From: Marisediminicola sp040546025
GTDB taxonomy: Bacteria > Actinomycetota > Actinomycetes > Actinomycetales > Microbacteriaceae
NCBI RefSeq assembly: GCF_040546025.1
Contig: NZ_JBEPNA010000008.1
Coordinates: forward strand, 57,238 to 121,237
Reading direction: 5' to 3'
DNA length: 64,000 nucleotides
Every line of letters starts with the position of its first letter. Position 1 is the first letter of the stretch. Positions 25,070-32,771 of the stretch are shown one piece after another. The position numbers and the translations under genes are program-made. The notes under the pieces were generated by a model. It searched no databases. It saw only the letters and a list, made by a program, of their open reading frames with translations, and had not been told where the DNA came from.

Positions 25070-26386
25070 GTGCGCGCCCCGACTCCCCGCCCCCTCGACC
25101 GGGAGATCTTCCGGCTCGCGGTCCCGGCGCTTGGCGCTCTCGTCGCGGAACCGCTCTTCCTGCTCACCGACACCGCGCTCGTCGGCCATCTCGGCGAGAT
25201 TCCGCTCGGCGGGCTGAGCATCGCGAGCGCGATCCTGCAGACCGCGGTCGGCCTGCTGGTGTTCCTCGCCTACGCGACGACCCCGACGGTCGCCAGGCGG
25301 CTCGGAGCCGGAGACCGGCCCGGCGCGATCCGCGCGGGCATCGATGGGCTCTGGCTCGCCGTCGCGGCGGGCGCGCTGCTCCTCGCCGGCGGGCTGCTCG
25401 GCGGCGAGGGGCTCGTGCGCCTTTTCGGCGCGCCGGATGCCGTGTCGGACGCGGCCACGACCTACCTGCTCATCTCGCTCTGGGGCCTCCCCGCGATGCT
25501 GCTCGTGCTCGCCGCGACGGGCCTGCTGCGCGGCCTGCAGGACACCACAACCCCCCTCGTCGTCGCCGGCCTCGGCTTTCTCGCGAACGCCGTGCTCAAC
25601 GCCGTGTTCATCTACGGCTTCGGCTGGGGGATCGCCGGCTCCGCCATCGGAACCGTGATTGCCCAGTGGGGCATGGCCGCCGTCTACCTCGTCATCGCGG
25701 TGCGCGCGGCGCGGCGGACGGGGTCGACCCTGCGGCCGGGGCTCTCCGGGGTGTCGGGAGCGGCAGCATCCGGGGGGTGGCTGCTGCTGCGCACGCTGTC
25801 GTTGCGGATCGCACTGCTCGCGACGGTCGTCGTGGCGACCCGGCAGGGGGTCACCGAGCTCGCCACGATGCAGATCGCCCTCACGATCTTCTCGACGCTG
25901 GCTTTCGCGCTCGACTCCCTCGCGATCGCGGGGCAGGCGATGATCGGACGCGGACTCGGGGCATCCGACCGCGCCCGGGTCGCGGCGATCACGCGGCGGC
26001 TGATCACCCTCGGGATTCTCGCGGGCGTCGGGCTGGGGATGCTCGTGGCCCTGCTCGCGCCGCTACTCGGCCCGGTCTTCACCGGCGATCCGGCGATCCA
26101 CGCGGCGCTCGCGAGCGTCGCCCTCGTGATGGCGGTGGGAGTGCCGCTGGCCGGCTACGTCTTCGTGCTCGACGGGGTGCTGATCGGCGCCGGCGACGCG
26201 CGCTACCTCGCGGTGACCGGTATCGCCAACCTCGCCGTCTACGCGCCGCTGCTCTGGCTCGCGGCCGGAACGGGCGGCGTCGTCTGGATCTGGGCGTCGT
26301 TCGGCCTCGGATACATCGGGGCGAGGGCGCTCACCCTCGGCCTGCGCGCCCGCGGCGAGCGCTGGATGGTTACGGGGGCTGGCTGA
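25070..26386 (+). CDS. MATE family efflux transporter (DinF-like)
   Basis: The 438-residue protein has about 12 membrane helices and MATE features: the N-terminal LAVPALGALVAEPLFLLTDTALVGHLGEIPLGGLSIAS and the second-half equivalent LDSLAIAGQAMIGRGLGASDR, typical of the DinF branch. It probably exports cationic compounds using a cation gradient. The GTG at 25070 is used. It is one gene of a rightward series; no regulator is adjacent. Confidence 0.92.
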   Translation: MRAPTPRPLDREIFRLAVPALGALVAEPLFLLTDTALVGHLGEIPLGGLSIASAILQTAVGLLVFLAYATTPTVARRLGAGDRPGAIRAGIDGLWLAVAAGALLLAGGLLGGEGLVRLFGAPDAVSDAATTYLLISLWGLPAMLLVLAATGLLRGLQDTTTPLVVAGLGFLANAVLNAVFIYGFGWGIAGSAIGTVIAQWGMAAVYLVIAVRAARRTGSTLRPGLSGVSGAAASGGWLLLRTLSLRIALLATVVVATRQGVTELATMQIALTIFSTLAFALDSLAIAGQAMIGRGLGASDRARVAAITRRLITLGILAGVGLGMLVALLAPLLGPVFTGDPAIHAALASVALVMAVGVPLAGYVFVLDGVLIGAGDARYLAVTGIANLAVYAPLLWLAAGTGGVVWIWASFGLGYIGARALTLGLRARGERWMVTGAG

Positions 26387-26446
26387 GCGCCGAGCACTTC
26401 GGCGTCGCACCCACCCGTGCTAGTTTCGCCAGAACCGCGAGGCGCC

Positions 26447-26579
26447 TAAAATTGTCGCCTCCAAGGGCCTCAGGGGACTGCGCCCGAAGGGGACTGGGCC
26501 CCCGAGGGGACACAAGTCGGCAACTCGCGGGGCAGGCCCACCGTGTGAGCCGCGCCACCGCTCGGATAGCCTGTTCACC
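26447..26579 (+). promoter_or_regulatory. Candidate promoter and structured leader of the MFS gene
   Basis: TAAAAT at 26447-26452 is a good -10 hexamer in an otherwise GC-rich gap. It would give a leader of roughly 120 nt. The leader contains GAGGCG/CGCCTC arms and three AGGGGAC copies within about 45 bases (near 26472, 26487, 26507). No known riboswitch consensus was recognised, so a structured leader is only a suggestion. Confidence 0.35.
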
Positions 26580-27806
26580 ATGTCGAAAACCTCCCCCGTC
26601 GCGCTCGCGCGCCCCGAGTTGACAGCGTGGCGCAATTCGCTGTTCGTGCTCTTCGCGCTCTGCGGGATCGGGCTCGCGAGCTGGGCTGCGCGCATCCCCA
26701 CCGTGAGCGCGTCGCTCGGCCTCACCACGGGCGACGTCGGGGTGCTCCTCTTCGGCATCGCCGCCGGCTCGATCGGCGGACTGCTCGTCTCGAGCCACCT
26801 CATCGCCGCCTTCGGCACTCGCACCGTCATCACCTGGGCGCTCATCGTCGGCCCGCTTGGCCTCACTCTCGCCGCCGTAGGAGCGACCGTGCTGGTCAGC
26901 TTCCCTGTCGCGATCGCCGGCCTCGCTGTGTTCGGCGCCGCGCTGGGTGCCTGCGACGTCTCGATCAACGTTTCCGGTGCCGCGAACGAGCGGGCTATCG
27001 GCCGCAACATCATGCCGATCTACCACGCCTTCTTCAGCATCGGCACGATCGCCGGCGCCCTGGTCGCGGCACTCGCCGAGCGCCTCCGCGTGCCGCTCGA
27101 GGTGCACATCGGCGGGATCGCCGTCGTGTCGATCATCGCCATGCTGGCGAGCGTGCGCTTTCTGCTCCCCGAGCCGGTCTCGGAGCCCGAGGCGGGGACG
27201 GATGCCGAGAGCGCGCCCGGCGACGGCTGGCGTGGCCGGCTCAGCATCTGGCGCAACCCGCGCACGATCTTCATCGGCCTCATCGTGCTCGGGATGGCGT
27301 TCACCGAGGGCTCGGCGAACGACTGGCTCGCGTATGCGATGGTCGAGGGGCACGGCACCGACAAGCCGACCGGCGCGCTCGTCTTCGGCGTCTTCGTCAC
27401 GGCCATGACCGTCGGACGCCTCGGCGGCGTGAAGCTGCTCGACCGCTTCGGCCGCGTGCCGGTGCTCCGTGTCTCGGCCGTGCTTGCCGCGATCGGCCTG
27501 CTCATGCTCATCTTCGTTCCGGTCGTCTGGATCGCCGTCATCGGGGTCGTACTCTGGGGCCTCGGCGCCTCGCTCGGTTTCCCGGTCGGCATGTCGGCGG
27601 CGGCGGACGACCCGCGAACGGCCGCCGCGAGCGTGAGCGCGGTTGCGACGATCGGCTACGTCGCGTTCCTCGTCGGCCCGCCCGTGATCGGATTCCTGGG
27701 CGAGCAGGTCGGCATCCTGAACGGGCTTCTGCTCGTGCTCGTGCTCGTCGCCCTCGCGGGGGTGTTCTCCCACAAAGCCCGCGAACTGACCCCATTGGCG
27801 AAGTGA
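26580..27806 (+). CDS. MFS transporter
   Basis: The 408-residue protein has 12 membrane helices in two halves. The N-terminal half has FALCGIGLASWAARIPTVSASLGLT, a pattern of YbjJ-like MFS proteins, then VSINVSGAANERAIGRNIMPIYHAFFSIGT. The second half begins after the central loop at IFIGLIVLGMAFTEGSANDWLAYAM. The substrate is unknown. The ATG at 26580 follows a 190-bp gap with a possible structured leader. Confidence 0.9.
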   Translation: MSKTSPVALARPELTAWRNSLFVLFALCGIGLASWAARIPTVSASLGLTTGDVGVLLFGIAAGSIGGLLVSSHLIAAFGTRTVITWALIVGPLGLTLAAVGATVLVSFPVAIAGLAVFGAALGACDVSINVSGAANERAIGRNIMPIYHAFFSIGTIAGALVAALAERLRVPLEVHIGGIAVVSIIAMLASVRFLLPEPVSEPEAGTDAESAPGDGWRGRLSIWRNPRTIFIGLIVLGMAFTEGSANDWLAYAMVEGHGTDKPTGALVFGVFVTAMTVGRLGGVKLLDRFGRVPVLRVSAVLAAIGLLMLIFVPVVWIAVIGVVLWGLGASLGFPVGMSAAADDPRTAAASVSAVATIGYVAFLVGPPVIGFLGEQVGILNGLLLVLVLVALAGVFSHKARELTPLAK

Positions 27807-27834
27807 GCCGCGCAGGCTGGATAGGGTTCTAGGC

Positions 27835-28530
27835 GTGCGTCTTGTCATTGCCCGTTGCTCCGTCGACTACGCAGGACGTCTCAGTGCGCACCTGCCGCTC
27901 GCGACCCGCCTCCTCCTGCTCAAGGCCGACGGGAGCGTGCTCGTGCACAGCGACTCCCTCAGCTACAAGCCGCTCAACTGGATGAGCCCGCCCTGCAGCA
28001 TCAGCTTTCCCGAGGTCGCAGACGACGCACGGGAGGTCGGCGTCACCGAGACCTGGAAGGTCACGCAGGCGAAGACATCAGACCTGCTCGTGATCTCGAT
28101 CCACGAGATCGTCCACGACTCGGCTCACGAGCTCGGCATCGACCCCGGCCTGCAGAAGGACGGCGTCGAGGCCCACCTGCAGAAGCTGCTCGCCGAGCAG
28201 ATCGACCTGCTCGGCGAGGGCTACCGGCTTGTTCGGCGCGAGTACATGACCGCGATCGGCCCTGTCGACATCCTCGCGACCGACCATGCCGGGGCATCCG
28301 TCGCGATCGAGATCAAGCGCCGCGGCGACATCGACGGCGTCGAGCAGCTCACCCGATACCTCGAGCTCATGAACCGCGACCCGCGGCTGGCCCCGGTGGC
28401 CGGCGTCTTCGCCGCCCAAGAGATCAAGCCGCAGGCACGCACACTCGCGCTGGACCGCGGCATCCGCTGCGTCACGCTCGACTACGACGCGATGCGCGGG
28501 CTGGACGACAGCGACTCCCGCCTCTTCTAG
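27835..28530 (+). CDS. nucS: Mismatch-specific endonuclease NucS/EndoMS
   Basis: The 231-residue protein is the non-canonical mismatch-repair nuclease of actinobacteria, which lack MutS/MutL. An N-terminal DNA-binding/dimer domain (RLVIARCSVDYAGRLSAHLP) is followed by the PD-(D/E)xK nuclease core GPVDILATDHAGASVAIEIKRRGDIDGVEQLTRYLE. The C-terminal tail DDSDSRLF fits a sliding-clamp-binding peptide. The GTG at 27835 matches the family start. The palindromic repeat locus 3 follows the stop. Confidence 0.95.
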   Translation: MRLVIARCSVDYAGRLSAHLPLATRLLLLKADGSVLVHSDSLSYKPLNWMSPPCSISFPEVADDAREVGVTETWKVTQAKTSDLLVISIHEIVHDSAHELGIDPGLQKDGVEAHLQKLLAEQIDLLGEGYRLVRREYMTAIGPVDILATDHAGASVAIEIKRRGDIDGVEQLTRYLELMNRDPRLAPVAGVFAAQEIKPQARTLALDRGIRCVTLDYDAMRGLDDSDSRLF

Positions 28531-28539
28531 GCACATTCG

Positions 28540-28691
28540 CTTTCATTATTCAGGACTGGTGGGCGGGCACACTCACTCGCGCCGCCGACATACGGCGCGA
28601 ATCCGCCAGAATCGCCGCAAATGCGGCCGTCTATGGCGGGTGGGCGTTACGCCTGCAACTCCACCCGCCGTCCACTCCTGAATAATGAAAG
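28540..28691. repeat. Palindromic repeat element, locus 3
   Basis: A 152-bp intergenic element is bounded by CTTTCATTATTCAGGA (28540-28555) and ACTCCTGAATAATGAAAG (28674-28691), with CCGCAAATGCGG (28615-28626) at the centre. These are the same ends and central hairpin as at 5052-5314 and 15941-16158. It separates nucS from the HAD gene. Confidence 0.85.
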
Positions 28692-28710
28692 GATGCGCGC
28701 GGCTTAGGCT

Positions 28711-29400
28711 GTGACGGTGAAGCCCGACTGGACCTGCATCCTCATCGACCTCGATGGGACGATCACCGATTCCGCGCCCGGAATCACGTCGAGCCTCGCG
28801 TGGATGTTCGAGCAGCTCGGCCGCCCGATCCCGACGCCGGCCGAACTGCTCCGCTATGTCGGACCGCCGCTGCTCGACTCGTTCCGGGACTTCGCCGGCT
28901 TCAGCCCCGCGCAGTCCGCGCACGCGCTCGAGGTGTACCGCAGCCACTACCTCGTACAGGGCCTCTACGACAGCTCGGTCTACCACGGCATTCCCGAGGT
29001 CCTCGCGGCGATCGGCGCGAGTGACGTCCCGCTCTCCCTGGCGACCTCGAAGCCCGAGACGCCGGCCAATCTGATCCTCAACCACTTCGAGCTCGCGCGG
29101 CACTTCGACATCATCGCCGGGGCATCCGACGACGAGGTTCGCAGCTCCAAGGCGGATGTCGTCGCGGTCGCCCTCGAGCGCCTCGCGGCGGCGGGCGCCG
29201 ACGTCTCGAACCCGATCATGGTGGGCGACCGCGAGCACGACATCGAGGGAGCCGCGGCGCACGGCATTCCGACGATCTTCGTCGAGTGGGGCTACGGCTC
29301 GGTCGCCGAGCGGGTCGGATCGCACTCCAGCGCGAAGCATCCGGGCGAGCTGCCGGGGCTGCTGCTCGGCGGGGTCGACCTGCAGGGCCTCACGGCCTGA
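28711..29400 (+). CDS. HAD-family phosphatase, phosphoglycolate-phosphatase-like
   Basis: The 229-residue HAD hydrolase has motif I ILIDLDGTITDS with the nucleophile Asp, motif II SLATSKPE, a motif III Lys in SSKADVVAVAL, and motif IV MVGDREHDIEGAAAHGI. The cap domain after motif I fits the Gph/PpaX subgroup. It may hydrolyse phosphoglycolate or another small phosphate ester. The GTG at 28711 lies 19 bp after repeat locus 3. Confidence 0.88.
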   Translation: MTVKPDWTCILIDLDGTITDSAPGITSSLAWMFEQLGRPIPTPAELLRYVGPPLLDSFRDFAGFSPAQSAHALEVYRSHYLVQGLYDSSVYHGIPEVLAAIGASDVPLSLATSKPETPANLILNHFELARHFDIIAGASDDEVRSSKADVVAVALERLAAAGADVSNPIMVGDREHDIEGAAAHGIPTIFVEWGYGSVAERVGSHSSAKHPGELPGLLLGGVDLQGLTA

Positions 29401-29447
29401 CCAGCCCGGCCCCGCTCCGCCCGCCCCTGCTCGGTCACGGCGGCCCG

Positions 29448-29643
29448 AGTTTGCCGAGAGTACGCGAAATGGTGCCTCCGCGCGCCGTCCAACAACCGAA
29501 ACGCGTACTCTCGGCGCTGAACTACAGGCAACCCCTCCGCCTGGGCCCGCCACCGGGCTCAGGCCAGGCCCGAAGTTCGCCGAAAGTACGCGAAATGGTG
29601 CTTCCGCGCACCGTCGAAGAACCGCAACACGTACTCTCAGCGC
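29448..29643. repeat. Two tandem 70-bp inverted-repeat elements
   Basis: Unit 1 (29448-29517) and unit 2 (29574-29643) are about 80% alike. Each has inverted ends: in unit 1, GCCGAGAGTACGCG at 29453-29466 and its exact complement at 29502-29515; unit 2 is a degenerate version. Both share the interior GAAATGGTGC. The 56-bp spacer is unrelated. Unit 2 overlaps the last codons of the flavoprotein gene on the minus strand. They look like REP- or MITE-like intergenic elements. Confidence 0.8.
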
Positions 29644-30704
29644 GCTAGGCGCTCCACGACGACGCCGAACACCCGCGGCAGCGCCACCGCGGTCGGCACG
29701 ATCGCGCCGCGGAATGGCGACGTGGCCGCGGCGACGAGGCCGGCCGTGAGTACCCGGAAGTCGCGTGTGCGCAGCATCCACTCCCTCTCGTAGTAGCCAG
29801 GGCGCCCGGCCGCGATGCATTCGATCGCCGCGCGCGCCTGGGCGAGACCCACCCTGATGCCCTCGCCGGTGATCGCGTCGACGTAGCCGGACGCGTCGCC
29901 GACGAGCATCACGCGGCCGAACGACCGCCGCGTCGCGCGTTGGTCGAACGGGCCGGCACCGCGAAGTGAGCTCGCCGGTGGGACGCCCGCGAGGCGCGAT
30001 GCGAGCGCGGGGACGGATGCGATGGCCTCGTCGAAGTCGGTGCGGGCGGGGCCCAGCAGGGCGATACCGACGAGGTCGTGCGAGACCGGGGTGACGTAGG
30101 CCTCGGCGCGCGGGGTCCAGTGCACCTCGATGAGGTCGCTCCACGGAGCAATCGCGTAGTGCCGGCGCAGGCCGAAGCGCCGCCCCTGCTGGGGCACCGT
30201 GATCTCGAGGCCGCAGAGGCGCCGCACGGTCGAGTGCAGACCGTCGGCGCCGAGCAGGTAGCGGGCGGTGACGCCCGCGGCGGTAACACCGGTGCCGTCC
30301 TGCTCGATCGCGTCGACGCGACCGCTGACCCGGCCGACGCCGAGCTCGTCCGCGCGCTGGGCCAGCGCCCGGCTCAGCTCGGTGCGCCGCACTCCCAGTC
30401 CGCTGCCGGAGCGAAACCGGTGGTCGACGCGGTGCCCAGCGGACTGGTAGCTGACCCCCCGGAGCGGATGCCCGTGCGGTGCCACCCCGAGACGCGCGAG
30501 CGCCGGGACGGCACCGGGCATGATGCCCTCGCCGCACGCCTTGTCGATCGAGCCCGATCCGCCGCCGGTCGAGTCCGGCCCACCCTGCCCGCGCGGCTCG
30601 ATGATCGTGGCGCTGAGCCCGACCAGACGCGCTTCGATCGCGGCGGCCAGACCGACCGGTCCGCCGCCCACGATGAGGACATCGACATCGGGAGCCGCCA
30701 TCAT
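29637..30704 (-). CDS. FAD-dependent oxidoreductase, geranylgeranyl-reductase / SrsC-like
   Basis: The 355-residue flavoprotein has the N-terminal FAD fold VDVLIVGGGPVGLAAAIEARLVGLSATIIEP, the CGEGIMPGAVPALARLGV segment common to geranylgeranyl-reductase-like enzymes, the ADG motif YLLGADGLHSTVRRLCGL, and VMLVGDASGYVDAITGEGIRVGL. ATGA overlap with the ICMT gene places it last in a three-gene operon with a type III PKS. In the Streptomyces srs operon a flavoprotein hydroxylates the resorcinol ring; a similar role is inferred here. Confidence 0.87.
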   Translation of the reverse strand: MMAAPDVDVLIVGGGPVGLAAAIEARLVGLSATIIEPRGQGGPDSTGGGSGSIDKACGEGIMPGAVPALARLGVAPHGHPLRGVSYQSAGHRVDHRFRSGSGLGVRRTELSRALAQRADELGVGRVSGRVDAIEQDGTGVTAAGVTARYLLGADGLHSTVRRLCGLEITVPQQGRRFGLRRHYAIAPWSDLIEVHWTPRAEAYVTPVSHDLVGIALLGPARTDFDEAIASVPALASRLAGVPPASSLRGAGPFDQRATRRSFGRVMLVGDASGYVDAITGEGIRVGLAQARAAIECIAAGRPGYYEREWMLRTRDFRVLTAGLVAAATSPFRGAIVPTAVALPRVFGVVVERLAR

Positions 30705-31240
30705 GACGCGGGAGCGGCTCGCGCGTCGAGGGCCGCGAGTGCCCGGTTCTCGGTCGGGATGCGGAACGCGAGAAGCAGCACGGCGTTGAGAACGGTGAAC
30801 ACGATCGCGGTGCCCCAGGCGGAGTACACGAGCGGCAGCGCGATCCCCTCGATCGCGACGACTATATAGTTCGGGTGCCGCATCCACGAGAAGCGGTACG
30901 GGCCGCGCTCGACCCGGCCGAGTCCGGGCACGACGATCACCCGGGTGTTCCACTGGTGGCCCAGGGAAGAGATGATCCAGTACCGGCCGGCCTGGCAGAG
31001 CACGACGAGCGCCAGCATCGGCCAGCCGAGCCACGGGATGAACGGCCGGTCGAGGAGATACACCTCGGCGACGCAGGCGATGAGAAGCCCCGTGTGCAGG
31101 GCCACCATCGCGGGAAAGTGCCCCCGGCCGTACTCGATTCCGCCGCGATCGAAGGCCCAGCGGGCGTTCCGCTTCGAGATGACGAGCTCGACGAGCCGCT
31201 CGACCCCCGTCGCGAGGATCAACGCGAGATAGCCGATCAC
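30701..31240 (-). CDS. Isoprenylcysteine carboxyl methyltransferase-family protein (SrsB-like)
   Basis: The 179-residue membrane protein has about four to five helices. The C-terminal S-adenosylmethionine region, GPYRFSWMRHPNYIVVAIEGIALPLVY, is the ICMT signature (RHPxY). In phenolic-lipid operons such an enzyme O-methylates the alkylresorcinol made by the type III PKS. The GTG at 31240 overlaps the PKS stop (GTGA). The long upstream ORF extension is PKS shadow sequence and was left out. Confidence 0.87.
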   Translation of the reverse strand: MIGYLALILATGVERLVELVISKRNARWAFDRGGIEYGRGHFPAMVALHTGLLIACVAEVYLLDRPFIPWLGWPMLALVVLCQAGRYWIISSLGHQWNTRVIVVPGLGRVERGPYRFSWMRHPNYIVVAIEGIALPLVYSAWGTAIVFTVLNAVLLLAFRIPTENRALAALDARAAPAS

Positions 31241-32304
31241 GACGGCCACCGCAGCAGCACGAGCTCGCCCGAGATACCGGGGCCGAGGGCGAACAGCAGG
31301 GTGCGGTCGCCGGCGTCGTGGCCGGCGGCGAGCGAGTCGGCCAGGATGTGCAGCACCGACACAGAGGACAGGTTGCCGACCCGGGCGAGCGACGCCCAAC
31401 TGATGTCGAGTTCGCCGTCGTCCAGCTCGAGGCTCTGCGCGAAGGCCTCGAGCACCCGTGGACCGCCCGGATGCGCGACCCAGCGGTCGATCGAGGCGAT
31501 GGAGCACTCGTTCGCCTCGAGGAACGAATCAACGTCGTCGCCGAAGTGCCGCTCGACGATCTCGCCCACCCTGGCCGTGAGCACGATGCGGAAGCCGGTC
31601 TCGCTCGCGTTGAAGCCGATGACATCCTCGGTGTCGGGGTAGAGCTGGCTGCGGGTGTCGACGACGTCGGGCCCGGTCACCGGCATCCGCTTCGCCCGCT
31701 CGTCGCCGACCATGATGACGGCCGCAGCCCCATCGCCGAACAGCCCGGTCGCGACCAGGTTGGCCATCGAGTCGTCGTCGCGCTGGAAGGTCAGCGAGCA
31801 GAGCTCGACGGCGATCAGCGCCGCGACGCCCTCCGGGTGACCCGTGAGGTAGTCGTTGACCCGCGCGATCCCCGCCGCGCCCGCCACGCAGCCGAGCCCG
31901 TACATCGGCACGCGCTTCACGTCGGGGCGCAGGCCGAGCCGGGCCACGAGCAGGCCGTCGATCGAGGGGGCGGAGATTCCGGTGACGGAGGTGAACATGA
32001 GGTAGTCGATGTCGGCGGGTTCGAGGCCGGATGCGTCGAGCGCCGCGCGCAGGGACTCCTCGGCCAGGTCCGCGGCGACCTCGATGAACATGCCGTTCGA
32101 CTCGGAGAAGGTCTGCGGGTCGAGGTACTTCTCGATCGGCATCACGAGGTGGCGGGTGTCGACGCTGCTAGCACCGTGCAGCCGGGCCAGAACGGCGCGC
32201 TTCGACGGGTCCCGGGTGACCAGCGGACCGATCATCGCGGTGATCTCGGATTGGGAGTAGACGAAAGCGGGGAGGGCGGGCGCGACCGCCGCGATTCGAA
32301 CCAT
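31237..32304 (-). CDS. Type III polyketide synthase (alkylresorcinol/alkylpyrone synthase-like)
   Basis: The 355-residue chalcone-synthase-like enzyme has the complete catalytic triad Cys139 (YGLGCVAGAAG), His278 (RWVAHPGGPRVL) and Asn311 (ARVGNLSSVSVL). SVTGISAPSIDGLLVARLGL and ESNGMFIEVAADLAEESL match bacterial homologues that extend fatty acyl starters with malonyl units. It is first in the operon with an ICMT-type methyltransferase and a flavoprotein, the order of Streptomyces srsABC, so phenolic lipids are the inferred product. ATG 32304 begins the conserved region. Confidence 0.92.
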   Translation of the reverse strand: MVRIAAVAPALPAFVYSQSEITAMIGPLVTRDPSKRAVLARLHGASSVDTRHLVMPIEKYLDPQTFSESNGMFIEVAADLAEESLRAALDASGLEPADIDYLMFTSVTGISAPSIDGLLVARLGLRPDVKRVPMYGLGCVAGAAGIARVNDYLTGHPEGVAALIAVELCSLTFQRDDDSMANLVATGLFGDGAAAVIMVGDERAKRMPVTGPDVVDTRSQLYPDTEDVIGFNASETGFRIVLTARVGEIVERHFGDDVDSFLEANECSIASIDRWVAHPGGPRVLEAFAQSLELDDGELDISWASLARVGNLSSVSVLHILADSLAAGHDAGDRTLLFALGPGISGELVLLRWPS

Positions 32305-32390
32305 TGCAGACGGTAACACGCGAGGGTGTGCTCGCCCAACGGAGTCTGGTCCCCCAAAAATACGACACCCCTCCCCAGCGGGGTACAAAC

Positions 32391-32414
32391 GCTTCCCCCA
32401 CTTCGGGGTGAAGC
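32391..32414. terminator. Hairpin in the divergent region upstream of the PKS
   Basis: GCTTCCCCC and GGGGTGAAGC form a stem of about nine pairs around an ACTTC loop. It lies in the 227-bp gap between the PKS start and a small ORF. A second C/G-rich pairing (CCCCTCCCC/GCGGGGT) precedes it. It may be an attenuator or transcription stop. The role is not clear. Confidence 0.4.
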
Positions 32415-32531
32415 GCGGCATGTCGCCTTTCGTCGGTGCAGCTGCGCGCCCTAGGTTCGAAATCACCACCCGAGTCGGGGCCCAGACCCAGTGCCGACAG
32501 CCCGCCTCAACGCTTCCCAGAGACTTCGACA

Positions 32532-32636
32532 ATGACCTATTTCGCCCTGATCGCCTTCGTCGCCGGCGCGATTCTCGCGCTCGTCTTCGTCGTCGCTGTT
32601 CTCGCGTCGAGTGCACGCAAGTCCCACATCTCCTGA
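32532..32636 (+). CDS. Possible 34-residue single-helix membrane protein
   Basis: ATG 32532 opens a short frame encoding MTYFALIAFVAGAILALVFVVAVLASS followed by a positive tail (ARKSHIS), a plausible one-helix membrane peptide with inside-positive topology. There is no strong ribosome site. No family is known. It precedes the old yellow enzyme gene. It could be chance in GC-rich sequence. Confidence 0.4.
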   Translation: MTYFALIAFVAGAILALVFVVAVLASSARKSHIS

Positions 32637-32771
32637 CCCCGCGAACCTGACATTCGCCCGAGTGGCGGAATACCTCATTGGAACGCCTCGTTGGCACGAG
32701 TGTGGCGCGCGATTGGCGGGCGCCGGATCCTCTCTCGGAGGATGACGACAGCTCCCAACGAAAGAAGCACT

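Noticed and set aside
24955..26622. 555-codon plus-strand open frame
   Set aside because: It overlaps the MATE gene in another frame and is very Arg-rich with no recognisable domain.
28573..30537. 654-codon minus-strand open frame
   Set aside because: It spans a repeat locus and runs antisense to the HAD gene and out of frame with the flavoprotein; composition is that of a shadow frame.
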